A stretch of DNA of 64,000 nucleotides from an uncultured Phocaeicola sp. (lineage in GTDB: Bacteria > Bacteroidota > Bacteroidia > Bacteroidales > Bacteroidaceae): the NCBI GenBank assembly GCA_948579315.1, contig CAPAOL010000001.1, forward strand, positions 147,641-211,640, read 5' to 3'. A model generated the notes under the pieces. That model ran no database searches, was not told the DNA's origin, and was given only the letters and a program-made list of their open reading frames with translations. The position numbers were made by a program, and so were the translations under genes. This document shows, in pieces, positions 8,225 to 17,636 of the stretch (its first letter is position 1; each line of letters opens with the position of its first letter).

Positions 8225-10972
8225 TTAAAACAGATTCAACTTATTTTTCTGCGCCTCTTCCAATGAAACTGTTTCACGTTTCAGCAGACCGCTTTTTTCA
8301 CGAAGCGCCTCGTATTCGCTATTCAGTTCGTTCACCAATTCGGCTTTCAGCTGTGGATTCAATAATTTGGAAGCAACACTTGCATTTTGGGAAGCATCTT
8401 TCAGATGTACCACCGGAGCGTGATAGACAGGAGCAATCTTCAATGCCGTATGCATTTTCGATGTAGTAGCCCCACCAATCAGAAGAGGAATATCCAGTCC
8501 TGCTTTTTCGAGTTCCAAAGCCACATGCGCCATTTCTTCCAAAGAGGGAGTAATCAGACCACTCAATCCGATCATATCCACTTTTTCTTCAATAGCACGC
8601 TGCACAATGGTTTCCGCCGGCACCATCACTCCCAAGTCTACAATATCATAACCATTGCAAGCCATCACCACCGCTACAATATTTTTTCCAATATCGTGCA
8701 CATCGCCCTTTACAGTTGCCAGCAACACTTTTCCAGCCGCGGCGCTTCCTTCCACTTTTTCCGATTCGATAATCGGTTGCAGGATAGCTACGGCTTTTTT
8801 CATCGTACGGGCAGTCTTCACAACCTGGGGAAGGAACATTTTACCGGCACCAAACAACTCGCCTACATAATTCATTCCATCCATCAACGGTCCTTCAATC
8901 ACATCGACTGCTTTATCATAAAGCGGCAATGCTTCTGCAAAATCCTGTTCAAGGAAATCTCCGATTCCTTTCATCAAGGCATATTTCAAGCGTTCCTGAA
9001 CGGATTCTTCTCTCCACGCATCTTGTTTGGCAGCTGGTTGTCCGGCAGTTCCGCTCATAGTTGCTTTCAGCGATTCCGCCAATTCTATCAGACGTTCCGC
9101 TGCGTCCGGACGACGATTCAAGACAACATCTTCTATCTTTTCCAATACATCGGTCGGGATATCACTATATAACACGGAAGTACCCGGATTCACAATCCCC
9201 ATGTCCATTCCTTGCTGAATGGCATGATAAAGGAATACAGCATGCATCGCCTCACGGATATAATTATTGCCACGGAAAGAGAAAGAAAGGTTACTGACTC
9301 CTCCGCTAATATGAGCACCCGGAAGGTTCTTTTTGATCCATGCGGTAGCTTCAATGAAATCTACGGCATAGTTATTATGTTCTTCGATCCCTGTAGCTAC
9401 GGCAAGCACATTGGGGTCAAAAATAATATCATGAGGATTAAAACCTACTTTATCTACCAAAAGACGGTAAGCCCGTTCGCAAACTTCTATTTTACGGGCG
9501 GCTGTATCTGCCTGACCTTTCTCATCAAAAGCCATTACGACGGCGGCTGCTCCATATTGGCGGATGATACGGGCATGTTCGAGGAAAACTTCCTCGCCTT
9601 CTTTCAGAGAAATGGAGTTAACGATTGACTTTCCTTGCAGACATTTCAGGCCGGCTTCAATCACTTCCCATTTGGAAGAGTCAATCATTACCGGAACACG
9701 GGCTATTTCCGGTTCGGACATGATAAGATTCAGGAAAGTAGTCATCTCTGTCTTTGCGTCCAACAGTCCGTCATCCATATTGACGTCAATCACCAAGGCA
9801 CCGTCTTCCACTTGTTGACGGGCGATGGAGAGAGCTTCATCATATTTCTTTTCGTTTACCAGACGGAGAAACTTACGAGAACCGGCTACGTTGCAACGTT
9901 CGCCGACATTTACAAAGTTAATTTCCGGTTTGACTTCCAATAGTTCAAGCCCGGAAAGCCACATACAATCCGGTGCAAGAGCAGGGACGTGTGGTTTAGC
10001 ACCTTTCACGAGGGCGGGATATTCGGCAATATAGGCATCTGTCGTTCCACAACAGCCGCCAATGATATTGATTAGTCCTTCTTCGATATATTCTCTCACT
10101 TCGTGAGCCATATCAGCAGGTGTCTGGTCATACTTACCCAGGCTATTCGGTAATCCGGCATTCGGATAGGCGCTAATATAATAAGGTGCACGAGCTGCCA
10201 GTTGTTCAAGGAATGGTTTCAATTGGCGGGCTCCGAAAGAACAGTTTAAACCGACAGAAAAGATATTGGCATGTTGCACGGAAGCAAGAAATGCGTCCAA
10301 TGTCTGGCCGGACAATGTTCGTCCGCCAATATCAGACACCGTTACAGATAACATGACAGGGACTTCGACGCCTGTTGCTTTCATTGCTTGTTCGGCTGCA
10401 AAAATAGCAGCTTTGGCATTCAGGGTATCAAAGATTGTTTCGATCAGAATGGCGTCTACGCCACCTTCAAGCATTGCTTCCATCTGTTGCTGATAGGATG
10501 CAGCCAGTTCGTCGTAACTCAAAGCACGATAAGCCGGATTGTTCACGTCCGGGCTCATAGAGCAGGTTTTATTGGTTGGTCCCACAGAGCCGGCTACAAA
10601 ACGCGGTTTATCGGGATTCTTTGCAGTGTACTCGTCGGCAAGATCACGGGCTAGTTTTACGGCTGCCAGATTCATCTCACGCACGTATTCTTCTACGTGA
10701 TAATCAGCCATAGAAACTGTAGTCGAACTGAATGTATTGGTTTCGATGATATCCGCACCTGCTTCCAGGTATTTACGATGAATATCCTGAATCACGTCGG
10801 GACGTGTGAGACACAATAAGTCGTTATTCCCTTTCAACTGTCCGGGAATATGCGCAAACCGTTCACCACGAAAATCTTCTTCCTTGAGGTTATATTGTTG
10901 AATCATTGTACCCATTGCCCCATCCAGAATAAGGATGCGCTCGGATATGATTTGAGAGATTGTCTTTTTCAT
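8225..10972 (-). CDS. metH: cobalamin-dependent methionine synthase without activation domain
   Basis: A 915-residue cytoplasmic enzyme transferring methyl from methyltetrahydrofolate to homocysteine through cobalamin. In order: homocysteine-binding domain (about 1-330, GAMGTMIQ, and zinc ligands in LNCSFGA and GGCCGT), pterin-binding domain (about 350-620, NVGERCNVAGS, VIDVNMDDG, GGVSNLSFSF), cobalamin cap (about 660-740), and B12-binding Rossmann domain (about 755-890) with the cobalt-ligating histidine in DVHDIGKN. The protein stops just after this domain (VSLEEAQKNKLNLF), where E. coli MetH continues into the roughly 330-residue AdoMet-binding reactivation domain. Reactivation would need a separate protein not found here. 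It follows smpB by 89 bp on the same strand. Confidence 0.95.
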   Translation of the reverse strand: MKKTISQIISERILILDGAMGTMIQQYNLKEEDFRGERFAHIPGQLKGNNDLLCLTRPDVIQDIHRKYLEAGADIIETNTFSSTTVSMADYHVEEYVREMNLAAVKLARDLADEYTAKNPDKPRFVAGSVGPTNKTCSMSPDVNNPAYRALSYDELAASYQQQMEAMLEGGVDAILIETIFDTLNAKAAIFAAEQAMKATGVEVPVMLSVTVSDIGGRTLSGQTLDAFLASVQHANIFSVGLNCSFGARQLKPFLEQLAARAPYYISAYPNAGLPNSLGKYDQTPADMAHEVREYIEEGLINIIGGCCGTTDAYIAEYPALVKGAKPHVPALAPDCMWLSGLELLEVKPEINFVNVGERCNVAGSRKFLRLVNEKKYDEALSIARQQVEDGALVIDVNMDDGLLDAKTEMTTFLNLIMSEPEIARVPVMIDSSKWEVIEAGLKCLQGKSIVNSISLKEGEEVFLEHARIIRQYGAAAVVMAFDEKGQADTAARKIEVCERAYRLLVDKVGFNPHDIIFDPNVLAVATGIEEHNNYAVDFIEATAWIKKNLPGAHISGGVSNLSFSFRGNNYIREAMHAVFLYHAIQQGMDMGIVNPGTSVLYSDIPTDVLEKIEDVVLNRRPDAAERLIELAESLKATMSGTAGQPAAKQDAWREESVQERLKYALMKGIGDFLEQDFAEALPLYDKAVDVIEGPLMDGMNYVGELFGAGKMFLPQVVKTARTMKKAVAILQPIIESEKVEGSAAAGKVLLATVKGDVHDIGKNIVAVVMACNGYDIVDLGVMVPAETIVQRAIEEKVDMIGLSGLITPSLEEMAHVALELEKAGLDIPLLIGGATTSKMHTALKIAPVYHAPVVHLKDASQNASVASKLLNPQLKAELVNELNSEYEALREKSGLLKRETVSLEEAQKNKLNLF

Positions 10973-11016
10973 TACCCTATCACATTAATACCTAATTACC
11001 TACTCTGCCATCATCT

Positions 11017-11038
11017 GCCAGACTCTTCGCAGTCCGGC
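11017..11038 (-). promoter_or_regulatory. Hairpin in the smpB-metH spacer
   Basis: Two 8-base arms (11017-11024 and 11031-11038) pair with one G-T wobble around a 6-base loop, about 45 bp upstream of metH. There is no T-run, so a simple terminator is unlikely. A leader element controlling metH is possible. I could not match a known cobalamin or SAM riboswitch consensus. Confidence 0.35.
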
Positions 11039-11061
11039 GTTTATCTTATAGCGGCTTTTAG

Positions 11062-11520
11062 TTACCGCTTGAACATTCTTGCCATATCTCTACGGTCATC
11101 TTTCTCCTTTATAGATTCTCGTTTATCATATTCTTTCTTACCTTTCGCCAAAGCGACTACCAGTTTCGCCAAACCTTTTTCATTGATAAACAAGCGCACA
11201 GGAACAATCGTAAAGCCGGGATTTTTCATCTCCCGTTGGAGTTTCTCCAATTCTTTTTTATTAAGCAACAACTTCCTCTCTCTACGTGCCGTATGGTTAT
11301 TGTACGATCCATAGAAATATTCGGCGATGTGCATATTCTTCACCCACAATTCGCCTTTCGTAAAATAGCAAAACGTATCTACCAGACTGGCTTTTCCCAA
11401 ACGAATGGATTTTATTTCCGTACCGGTCAATACGATACCTGCTGTGTAGGTATCTATCAGCTCATAATCAAATGTAGCCCGTTTATTCTTTATATTTACA
11501 GAGGGTTGTTTCATCTTCAC
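11062..11520 (-). CDS. smpB: SsrA-binding protein SmpB
   Basis: A 152-residue protein that binds tmRNA and delivers it to stalled ribosomes for trans-translation. It shows the family pattern: NIKNKRATFDYELIDTYTAG, GTEIKSIR, the central FVNN-type region (here VKNMHIAEYFYGSYNNH), KLLLNKKEL, and a basic C-terminal tail (KGKKEYDKRESIKEKDDRRDMARMFKR). It sits 3 bp after the Yip1-like gene and upstream of metH, within a minus-strand run of four genes. A small hairpin (11050-11069) spans its stop codon. Confidence 0.96.
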   Translation of the reverse strand: MKMKQPSVNIKNKRATFDYELIDTYTAGIVLTGTEIKSIRLGKASLVDTFCYFTKGELWVKNMHIAEYFYGSYNNHTARRERKLLLNKKELEKLQREMKNPGFTIVPVRLFINEKGLAKLVVALAKGKKEYDKRESIKEKDDRRDMARMFKR

Positions 11521-11523
11521 ACA

Positions 11524-12099
11524 TTAATTAAGTATAGCCGTCAGTTTGTTAAACACTATTTGAATCACCGTCGGACATAGTATTAACAATACAGACGACA
11601 AAAGGGTGTATTTCAATCGTTGTTTTTCTTCTACTCTCATCAATATAGGAGCTCCTTCCCATACGATATAGACGATATAGAACTGCAGCAACCAAGCAAT
11701 AATTCTAAAATCAGGTAATAGTCCGGTTACGATTTGAAGCAGGAAAGGCACAACCAATGCATATCCTGCAAATTGTTGCGTCAACGGCATATCGCTATAC
11801 AGACCAAACATCCTTGTCCCCATTTCATTAATGGCATAAGCTGCCAGGAAGTAACCACCGAACAGGGCTACAGCTACGGCGCAACAGTTGGTCATAGCTA
11901 TCTGGAAGCTTTGCGGACCTCCCCATCCATTCGTCAATAACGAACCGATGAATACGGACAGACCGCATAAACCAATCATAGGATAGACAAAAGCCATGTA
12001 TACTTTTCGTCTATCCTCTTCCATAGAAATTTCCTCCCAGGCCTTAGCCGGAGAGGAAATCAATTTCATTGCTATATTAAATAGTTCTTTGTAGTTCAA
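11524..12099 (-). CDS. Yip1-domain integral membrane protein
   Basis: A 191-residue protein with about five hydrophobic segments and an N-terminus typical of bacterial Yip1-like proteins (LFNIAMKLISSPAKAWEEI). The start at 12099 is a TTG; the next ATG (12069) would remove ten residues that look part of the conserved N-terminus, so TTG is retained. It lies 2 bp after the lipoprotein gene and 3 bp before smpB, so co-transcription is very likely. Molecular function is unknown. Confidence 0.75.
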   Translation of the reverse strand: MNYKELFNIAMKLISSPAKAWEEISMEEDRRKVYMAFVYPMIGLCGLSVFIGSLLTNGWGGPQSFQIAMTNCCAVAVALFGGYFLAAYAINEMGTRMFGLYSDMPLTQQFAGYALVVPFLLQIVTGLLPDFRIIAWLLQFYIVYIVWEGAPILMRVEEKQRLKYTLLSSVLLILCPTVIQIVFNKLTAILN

Positions 12100-12101
12100 T
12101 G

Positions 12102-12878
12102 TTATTCTGTAAATGCGTATTGATATTCAACTGAACGTTCAACTGAAGTTTCCTTCCCATCCTTATCAACTAATTCATCTTTTGAATCATTGATTTCAGC
12201 TGTTAGTTCCAAATATTTCGGTAATTCGCCTGTTTTCTCCTTAAATGCAGCAAGAGCAGCTCTAATTGAATAAGCCCTATAAGCATATGTAAATTTAGAA
12301 CGAGTAACAGTCTCACCTTCTGCATCATCAACAACATGGCTAATATATAGTTTTAACTTAGTGTCAGAGGCTGTCATTGTTTCAGGATCATAAGAAAGAA
12401 CAAATGAATGCTTCTTTGTTTCTGATTCTTCAATAGTAGTTCCTTCTACTTTCACCCAATATGGCATTGTCAAAACAATCGTATTTTCATCATAATAAAC
12501 CAAACTTGACAGTTGCTTATCCAATGAATAAAGAGGATTAGTAGGAACTGCTTTTGTTGTAGTTAAACTTTCATTACTTTTAGGGTCAATACAAAGCGGA
12601 GTAGATAGCAAAGTAATTGGTATACTAGTACTATTTGCCGTTACCTGTGATTGGTCATATTGGCATGAAATCATATACATATTTCCATCCAAAAAGCCCA
12701 ATTCTGTAGTAGGAACCAACTTCGTAGTTGCATCCCCCATCAGAAATGATCCAAAATTATACTTAACAGGAACAGTCATTGTAAAAATGTGGTTATCATC
12801 TCCTTTCAAACAAGAAGTTACTGACATACCCATCACTACAGCCATCAAAGCCACCAAGAAAGATCTCACTCGTTTCAT
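12102..12878 (-). CDS. hypothetical lipoprotein
   Basis: About 258 residues, starting MKRVRSFLVALMAV and with a lipobox ending at Cys (MSVTSCLKGDDN), so probably an outer-membrane-anchored lipoprotein. The acidic residues after Cys (KGDDN) fit the Bacteroides surface-export pattern. The rest is beta-rich with no motif I recognise; it vaguely recalls NigD-like proteins, but I do not assign that. Upstream in-frame codons to 12902 overlap a promoter box, so a start at 12884 or 12878 is preferred. It heads the unit with the Yip1-like gene and smpB. Confidence 0.7.
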   Translation of the reverse strand: MKRVRSFLVALMAVVMGMSVTSCLKGDDNHIFTMTVPVKYNFGSFLMGDATTKLVPTTELGFLDGNMYMISCQYDQSQVTANSTSIPITLLSTPLCIDPKSNESLTTTKAVPTNPLYSLDKQLSSLVYYDENTIVLTMPYWVKVEGTTIEESETKKHSFVLSYDPETMTASDTKLKLYISHVVDDAEGETVTRSKFTYAYRAYSIRAALAAFKEKTGELPKYLELTAEINDSKDELVDKDGKETSVERSVEYQYAFTE

Positions 12879-12899
12879 AAACATATTTTTTAGATTTTG

Positions 12900-12907
12900 C
12901 AAAGATA
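12900..12907 (-). promoter_or_regulatory. -7 box (TATCTTTG) of the lipoprotein-smpB unit
   Basis: Exact minus-strand match to TAnnTTTG about 20 bp before the preferred start. The upstream TTTG is degenerate (ATTG at 12922-12925). The predicted 5' leader is very short. Confidence 0.45.
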
Positions 12908-12960
12908 TAAATTCTAATTCACAATTTATAAATGCGGATACTTAAAAAATACTGCATCCG

Positions 12961-13461
12961 TTACTTTATTATTTTTGCAAAAAGTTCCAAATGATCATCT
13001 ACGTAGCTTGCAATCAATGCTGTGACTTGTTCTTCCATCTCTAAATAGGCTTCTTCTAATTCATCAAAAGCTTCGTATTGCTCGTACATAGCCATAAATT
13101 CATCATCCGTCCGTTCCTTTTCCAAGTCTTTCCGGTTGGCATCGAAGATTTTCTTAGCCTTATAAACTAATTTCGAAAACTCTTCCGCTCCCCACAAACG
13201 CATCACTCTCGCAAACGGGTTATCAAATATATAACCGCCATAGCCATTCTGAATCAATTGGCAGAACCCGCCAACCATCATCTCATCACGAAAAATCTGA
13301 TAAGCCAGCAAAGAATGTTGTTCGCCCGTCAACAAAGGCATTGTCTCCGCAGTCAATTCACCACCGATTACCTCTTTATATTTATCTGTAAACGCCTGGA
13401 TAAATTCATCCATTCCTTCACCCGCAGCCTTTTGCAAGGCTGATTCTACAACTTCGATCAT
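12961..13461 (-). CDS. DMP19/DUF4375-like protein
   Basis: A 166-residue acidic, mostly helical cytoplasmic protein. The core LLAYQIFRDEMMVGGFCQLIQNGYGGYIFDNP matches the pattern of the DUF4375/DMP19 family, in which a Neisseria member is described as a DNA mimic. Here the role is unknown. It stands alone, with its own -7 box, between the lipoprotein unit and a repeat-rich spacer. Confidence 0.7.
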   Translation of the reverse strand: MIEVVESALQKAAGEGMDEFIQAFTDKYKEVIGGELTAETMPLLTGEQHSLLAYQIFRDEMMVGGFCQLIQNGYGGYIFDNPFARVMRLWGAEEFSKLVYKAKKIFDANRKDLEKERTDDEFMAMYEQYEAFDELEEAYLEMEEQVTALIASYVDDHLELFAKIIK

Positions 13462-13487
13462 AATTTTATTTATATATAATGACTTGG

Positions 13488-13495
13488 CAAAGCTA
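13488..13495 (-). promoter_or_regulatory. -7 box (TAGCTTTG) of the DUF4375 gene
   Basis: Minus-strand match to TAnnTTTG, 27 bp upstream of the ATG at 13461. The -33 region (CAAC at 13517-13520) is weak. Confidence 0.45.
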
Positions 13496-13947
13496 CGAAT
13501 TTTATTCTACATCCAGCAACAATCCCTCCATAATCTTGCCAATCTTAACTTCATTATCCGTTCTTCACGTTCTTCACACGGTCCATATCATCTCATTTTC
13601 AGACGTTTCCGGTGAACAATTCATATAAAATACAGTGTTCACCTCTATTCACCTCTTCACAAGATATGTATTTTACAGTCTAACAATACAGCGAGAAGTA
13701 CTATTTGCCATAGTATAGAAACAGGTAAATAGTGTATATATTCCGAATAGGAAATATTTGTTCAGCAATAGCCGACTCCAGTCGGCTACCTAGTCAACTT
13801 TAGTCGTCCTGTTAGCCAACTCTAGTTGGCTAACAGGACGACTAGAGTCAGCCGATAAGGTATTAAAGCCAAATGCTTACTAAGACAGTTATATCAAGTT
13901 CTATTCAAACCGCTTGTCATACACGCCAACCAGTTTCCATATACACA
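13496..13947. other. Gene-free spacer with nested inverted repeats
   Basis: No credible coding frame was found. It contains an 8-bp inverted repeat (13611-13618/13636-13643), an 18-base palindrome (13770-13787) and a 52-base near-perfect hairpin (13797-13848). The rest is AT-rich with no recognised motif. Confidence 0.6.
13770..13848. repeat. Compound palindrome: 8-bp hairpin plus 25-bp hairpin
   Basis: 13770-13787 is a perfect 8-bp stem with a 2-base loop (AGCCGACT...AGTCGGCT). Ten bases later, 13797-13821 pairs with 13824-13848 over 25 bp with a single G-T wobble and a loop of only two bases. Words such as AGTCG, TAGCCAACT and GTCAGCCGA recur. It may form a cruciform in DNA or a very stable RNA hairpin. 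Confidence 0.8.
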
Positions 13948-13995
13948 AAAGAGCAAGCAGATTTATCTTCCATAAGACTCAACTGCTTGCTCTTT
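13948..13995 (-). terminator. Terminator at the end of PUL 1
   Basis: Perfect 13-base arms (13948-13960 and 13983-13995) with a 22-base loop lie 40 bp after the GH2 stop. T-rich sequence follows on both strands, so it may act in both directions. Confidence 0.75.
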
Positions 13996-14034
13996 CTTTA
14001 AAATATATGATTGTGTTATCCTGCTATTCTTTAC

Positions 14035-17000
14035 TTACTTAGTAAAAGGAGACATGCGGAAAGCATATTTATAAACGGTATTTTTCTGTATCTCATACTT
14101 AGGACGAGGACCCGGTCCACAACTCGCATTACCCAACCCACGTTGTATGCAATCCAAATTCAACACTACTTCCGCACGATAAATATCCGCCAGATCATGC
14201 CCGTATTTTATATCAAACAAATCTTTGTCTGTATAGTGTAAAGCACTGAAATCAAATGTATCGGCAGATGTTATCTTGATACCTTTGCCTTCTTTATCAG
14301 TCAATGTCAACCAACGGGTATCACAACGTTCTCCCATAGATTGGGAACGGACATACTTCTCTTTCATGTCATTGACAGTAGATTGATACTTACCGATATA
14401 TGCCGCATTCTTCCGATCCTGATAATTTTCTATCGGACCTCTTCCGTACCACTCTAACTGCTCCAACGAAGGAGAGAATAGAGCCTGCAATGAGAGACGG
14501 GGGAGATTAAAATCTTCATTTGTCGTAAAAGAAGCGTTCACGTCTATTTCACCATTGCCATACAAGCGGTAAATTAGTGTATGAGGAACCTTTATATTTC
14601 CGACAAGTTCTTCCAACTGAATGGTTACAACCGCCGATTGATTATTATCCGACCATTTCCATTCGAAATCAAGCACTTCCGTCTTTGTATCCTGCCATTT
14701 ACGAACATCATTATTGATAAAACGGAACGTATTCAATGACCATCCCTCACGTAAATGGAGCATATTCTTCCCATTGTAACGAACTCCGGTCAGTTTTCCG
14801 GCTTTCTTATCAAAAGTTATTTCCACACCGGGGCTACGGAAGAACAAATAACGCTTCTCCTCTTCCACTACCTTAAACGGAGCTTCTTTCGTTGAAGCAG
14901 GAATTGCCACCGATTGCAATCCGGAAGTCGGAGATTTCTGAAGTAAAAGCTGTTCGGTAGCTACGATATGTCCGGCTTTTGCCCATACACAATCTTTCTT
15001 CAGTTTCACTTCAAGATTCAGGTAATATTCACCTTCCGGAGTAAGATAACGGGAATAAGGTATTTGCACGGCACGATGCTCTCCCGGTTTACCATCAGGC
15101 AAACTGAACTCTTCTTCTGCTACCGGCACACCATCTTTAAGAATGACATAACGCAGGTTAAAGTCATGCAGATTCAGAAAAGCGTAACGGTTACGCACGC
15201 CAACACTGTTTTCCCCATTCGGTTCCAATGTTAAATACTGGTACACTTTCTTCACTTCCCATAACTTCGGGGTAATCTGACGATCAGCCGTCACGATTCC
15301 GTTACAACAGAAATCATTGTCATTCGGGCGGTCACCGAAGCTGCCTCCAAAATAATAATGATCGGCTGGTTGGCCCGGCATATTGATACCCTGATCCACC
15401 CAGTCCCAGATGCATCCGCCAATCATGCGCTTCGAATGAAATTCGATATAATCCCAATATTCTTCGAGGTTACCTATCGCATTACCCATTGCATGAGCAT
15501 ATTCACAGAGGAAATAAGGTTTGTTACGAGGTTGCTCGTCCTGTTCAATCATACCTTCAATCGAAGGATACATACGAGAATCCATATCGGCAATATCATT
15601 CATTCCTTCATAATGGATATATCGGTCGTCTATTGCTTTAGCCGCACGATAGGTAGCCTCAAAATTACGGCCTCCACCCGACTCATTCCCCATCGACCAA
15701 AAGATAACCGAAGGATGATTCTTATCGCGTTCTACCATGCGTACCATACGGTCGACGTAAGCACCTTCCCAGCTTTCACGAGTGGACAAAGACATATTGC
15801 CATGACACTCAATGTCAGCCTCATCCATTACATACAAACCGTAATAATCATATAACGCATACATCTTCGGATCGTTCGGATAATGACTGGTACGGATAGT
15901 ATTGAGGTTGAAACGTTTAAAAAGAAGAATATCTTCAATCATACTTTCCACCGGAACTGCTTTGCCGAACTGCGGATGTATATCGTGACGGTTGGCACCT
16001 TTGAAAAGCACCAATGCATTATTAATATATACCTTATTATTACGTATTTCTATTTTACGGAATCCATATTGCTGGCTAGTTGCTTCAAGCACATTCCCGG
16101 CAGCGTCAAGCAACTCCAGATTAACGGTGTACAGATAAGGAGTCTCTGCACTCCACAACTGCGGATCGCGAATTGTAGTCGTACCTTTACAAACATTTTC
16201 CTGCCCACCGCTTATCTGTCCGGCCGGTATGGTGAATGAGCGTAAAGACTCTCCTTCAGGACTCAATAAAGAAACACGCAAAGTCGCATCCTGAATCTTC
16301 TTTCCATAATTACGCACATCGGCTTTTACCTTCAATTCAGCCATATCCAAACGACCGCTTATCTGTGAAGTCAGATGAACATCACGCAGACGAACCTTCG
16401 GACTTGCCACCAGATAAACATCCCGATGGATGCCACTTAGGCGAAACATATCCTGATCTTCAAGGAAACTACCGTCACACCAGCGATAAACTTCTACGGC
16501 AACCGTATTTTTACCCGCTTTCACATAAGGAGTGATACGAAATTCAGCATCATTGCTGGAACCTTGCGAATAACCGACCTTCTTACCATTGATCCACACA
16601 TAAGCAGCGCTATAAATTCCATCGAAATGGATAAATACTTCCTTGTCTTTCCAGTCGGCAGGAAGAGTGAATTCGCGGCGGTAAGATCCTACCGCATTCG
16701 GTTCTTTCTCCACAGTATAGCCACGCTGTCCCTGAATAAAAGGAGGATTGTTACGAATAGGATAAGTGATATTCGTATAAATAGGTGTACCATATCCATG
16801 CATTTCCCAATTGGAAGGAACTGGTATTTCTTTCCAGCCGGAAACATCATAATTCGTTTTATAGAAGTCAACCGGACGTTCCGAGGGCTGTTTCACCCAG
16901 TTGAACTTCCAGTTTCCGTTCAACAGTAGATAACGGGAAGACTGCGTACGCTCCCACGGACGCTTATAGGCCGGATCTTTTTTCATTTCTTCCAGGCAGG

Positions 17001-17619
17001 CAAACGGAATGAATGTAGCTCTGCCTTCTTCTTTGTTGATCGCATAGATACGTTCATTCTCCCAGTCATTGTCACTTTTTGCCTTTAAGGCCTCCGCCAC
17101 TACTTTCAGGTTTGATTTCCGAATCTGCCATTGCTGGTTGCTTTTTGACGCATTCGGTTCTAATTGAAAAACAGGTTCGCCAACCAGTCCCGCATCAGGA
17201 AATCCCAAGTTATACCCAGTCGCAACGCTCGTGAATATATAATTCCCATTCGGCAAAGCGGTCACTTTCCACTGTTGGTTCGGATTTGTAGAATCGGCCG
17301 ACCATTGAATGACGGAACAATCCACTTTCCCTTTACCACTATTGTCAATATTCATTTGAGTCAAGGGACTGGCTATTATATAACATCCCTCTTGCTCACA
17401 TGGAATCAGGTTCCAAACCTGCGACTCTTTGTCCGCCTCTCTTTTACTAATAAACACTTTTGTATTTGTGTCCAAACTCTCCTGATTGTCCAGCGCAAGC
17501 CCATTGATTGTATGGATTTCATACCCTTGCTTCGGATCAAACTGCTGCGCTACAACCGTAGAGACAGAAAACGACAGTGCAATCAGCACACTTCCCAAGA
17601 TTTTTAATCGTTGCATCAT
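14035..17619 (-). CDS. GH2 beta-galactosidase with N-terminal ricin-type domain
   Basis: A 1194-residue secreted glycosidase. In order: signal peptide (to about residue 24), a ricin-like beta-trefoil carbohydrate-binding domain (about 28-175, with repeated QxW motifs such as NPNQQWKVT and KSNQQWQIR), then the LacZ-type GH2 modules from about residue 215: sugar-binding, immunoglobulin-like and TIM barrel. The acid/base Glu lies in FWSMGNESGGG and the nucleophile Glu in FLCEYAHAMGN. A C-terminal beta-galactosidase small-chain-like domain follows. The N-terminal lectin makes it longer than E. coli LacZ (1024). It is the last gene of PUL 1, 17 bp after the GH29 gene. Confidence 0.93.
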   Translation of the reverse strand: MMQRLKILGSVLIALSFSVSTVVAQQFDPKQGYEIHTINGLALDNQESLDTNTKVFISKREADKESQVWNLIPCEQEGCYIIASPLTQMNIDNSGKGKVDCSVIQWSADSTNPNQQWKVTALPNGNYIFTSVATGYNLGFPDAGLVGEPVFQLEPNASKSNQQWQIRKSNLKVVAEALKAKSDNDWENERIYAINKEEGRATFIPFACLEEMKKDPAYKRPWERTQSSRYLLLNGNWKFNWVKQPSERPVDFYKTNYDVSGWKEIPVPSNWEMHGYGTPIYTNITYPIRNNPPFIQGQRGYTVEKEPNAVGSYRREFTLPADWKDKEVFIHFDGIYSAAYVWINGKKVGYSQGSSNDAEFRITPYVKAGKNTVAVEVYRWCDGSFLEDQDMFRLSGIHRDVYLVASPKVRLRDVHLTSQISGRLDMAELKVKADVRNYGKKIQDATLRVSLLSPEGESLRSFTIPAGQISGGQENVCKGTTTIRDPQLWSAETPYLYTVNLELLDAAGNVLEATSQQYGFRKIEIRNNKVYINNALVLFKGANRHDIHPQFGKAVPVESMIEDILLFKRFNLNTIRTSHYPNDPKMYALYDYYGLYVMDEADIECHGNMSLSTRESWEGAYVDRMVRMVERDKNHPSVIFWSMGNESGGGRNFEATYRAAKAIDDRYIHYEGMNDIADMDSRMYPSIEGMIEQDEQPRNKPYFLCEYAHAMGNAIGNLEEYWDYIEFHSKRMIGGCIWDWVDQGINMPGQPADHYYFGGSFGDRPNDNDFCCNGIVTADRQITPKLWEVKKVYQYLTLEPNGENSVGVRNRYAFLNLHDFNLRYVILKDGVPVAEEEFSLPDGKPGEHRAVQIPYSRYLTPEGEYYLNLEVKLKKDCVWAKAGHIVATEQLLLQKSPTSGLQSVAIPASTKEAPFKVVEEEKRYLFFRSPGVEITFDKKAGKLTGVRYNGKNMLHLREGWSLNTFRFINNDVRKWQDTKTEVLDFEWKWSDNNQSAVVTIQLEELVGNIKVPHTLIYRLYGNGEIDVNASFTTNEDFNLPRLSLQALFSPSLEQLEWYGRGPIENYQDRKNAAYIGKYQSTVNDMKEKYVRSQSMGERCDTRWLTLTDKEGKGIKITSADTFDFSALHYTDKDLFDIKYGHDLADIYRAEVVLNLDCIQRGLGNASCGPGPRPKYEIQKNTVYKYAFRMSPFTK

Positions 17620-17636
17620 TCAATAGTCTAATTATG

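Noticed and set aside
8387..10654. Several plus-strand frames opposite metH
   Set aside because: All are antisense to a well-defined enzyme and have no recognisable motif or initiation signals.
10973..11061. Cobalamin or SAM riboswitch upstream of metH
   Set aside because: Only an 89-bp gap with one 8-bp hairpin. The conserved B12-box type sequence is not seen and the space is too short for a full cobalamin riboswitch.
13741..13860. CRISPR-like or attachment-site reading of the clustered repeats
   Set aside because: The repeats are inverted and adjacent, not regularly spaced direct repeats with spacers, and no cas or integrase genes are near.
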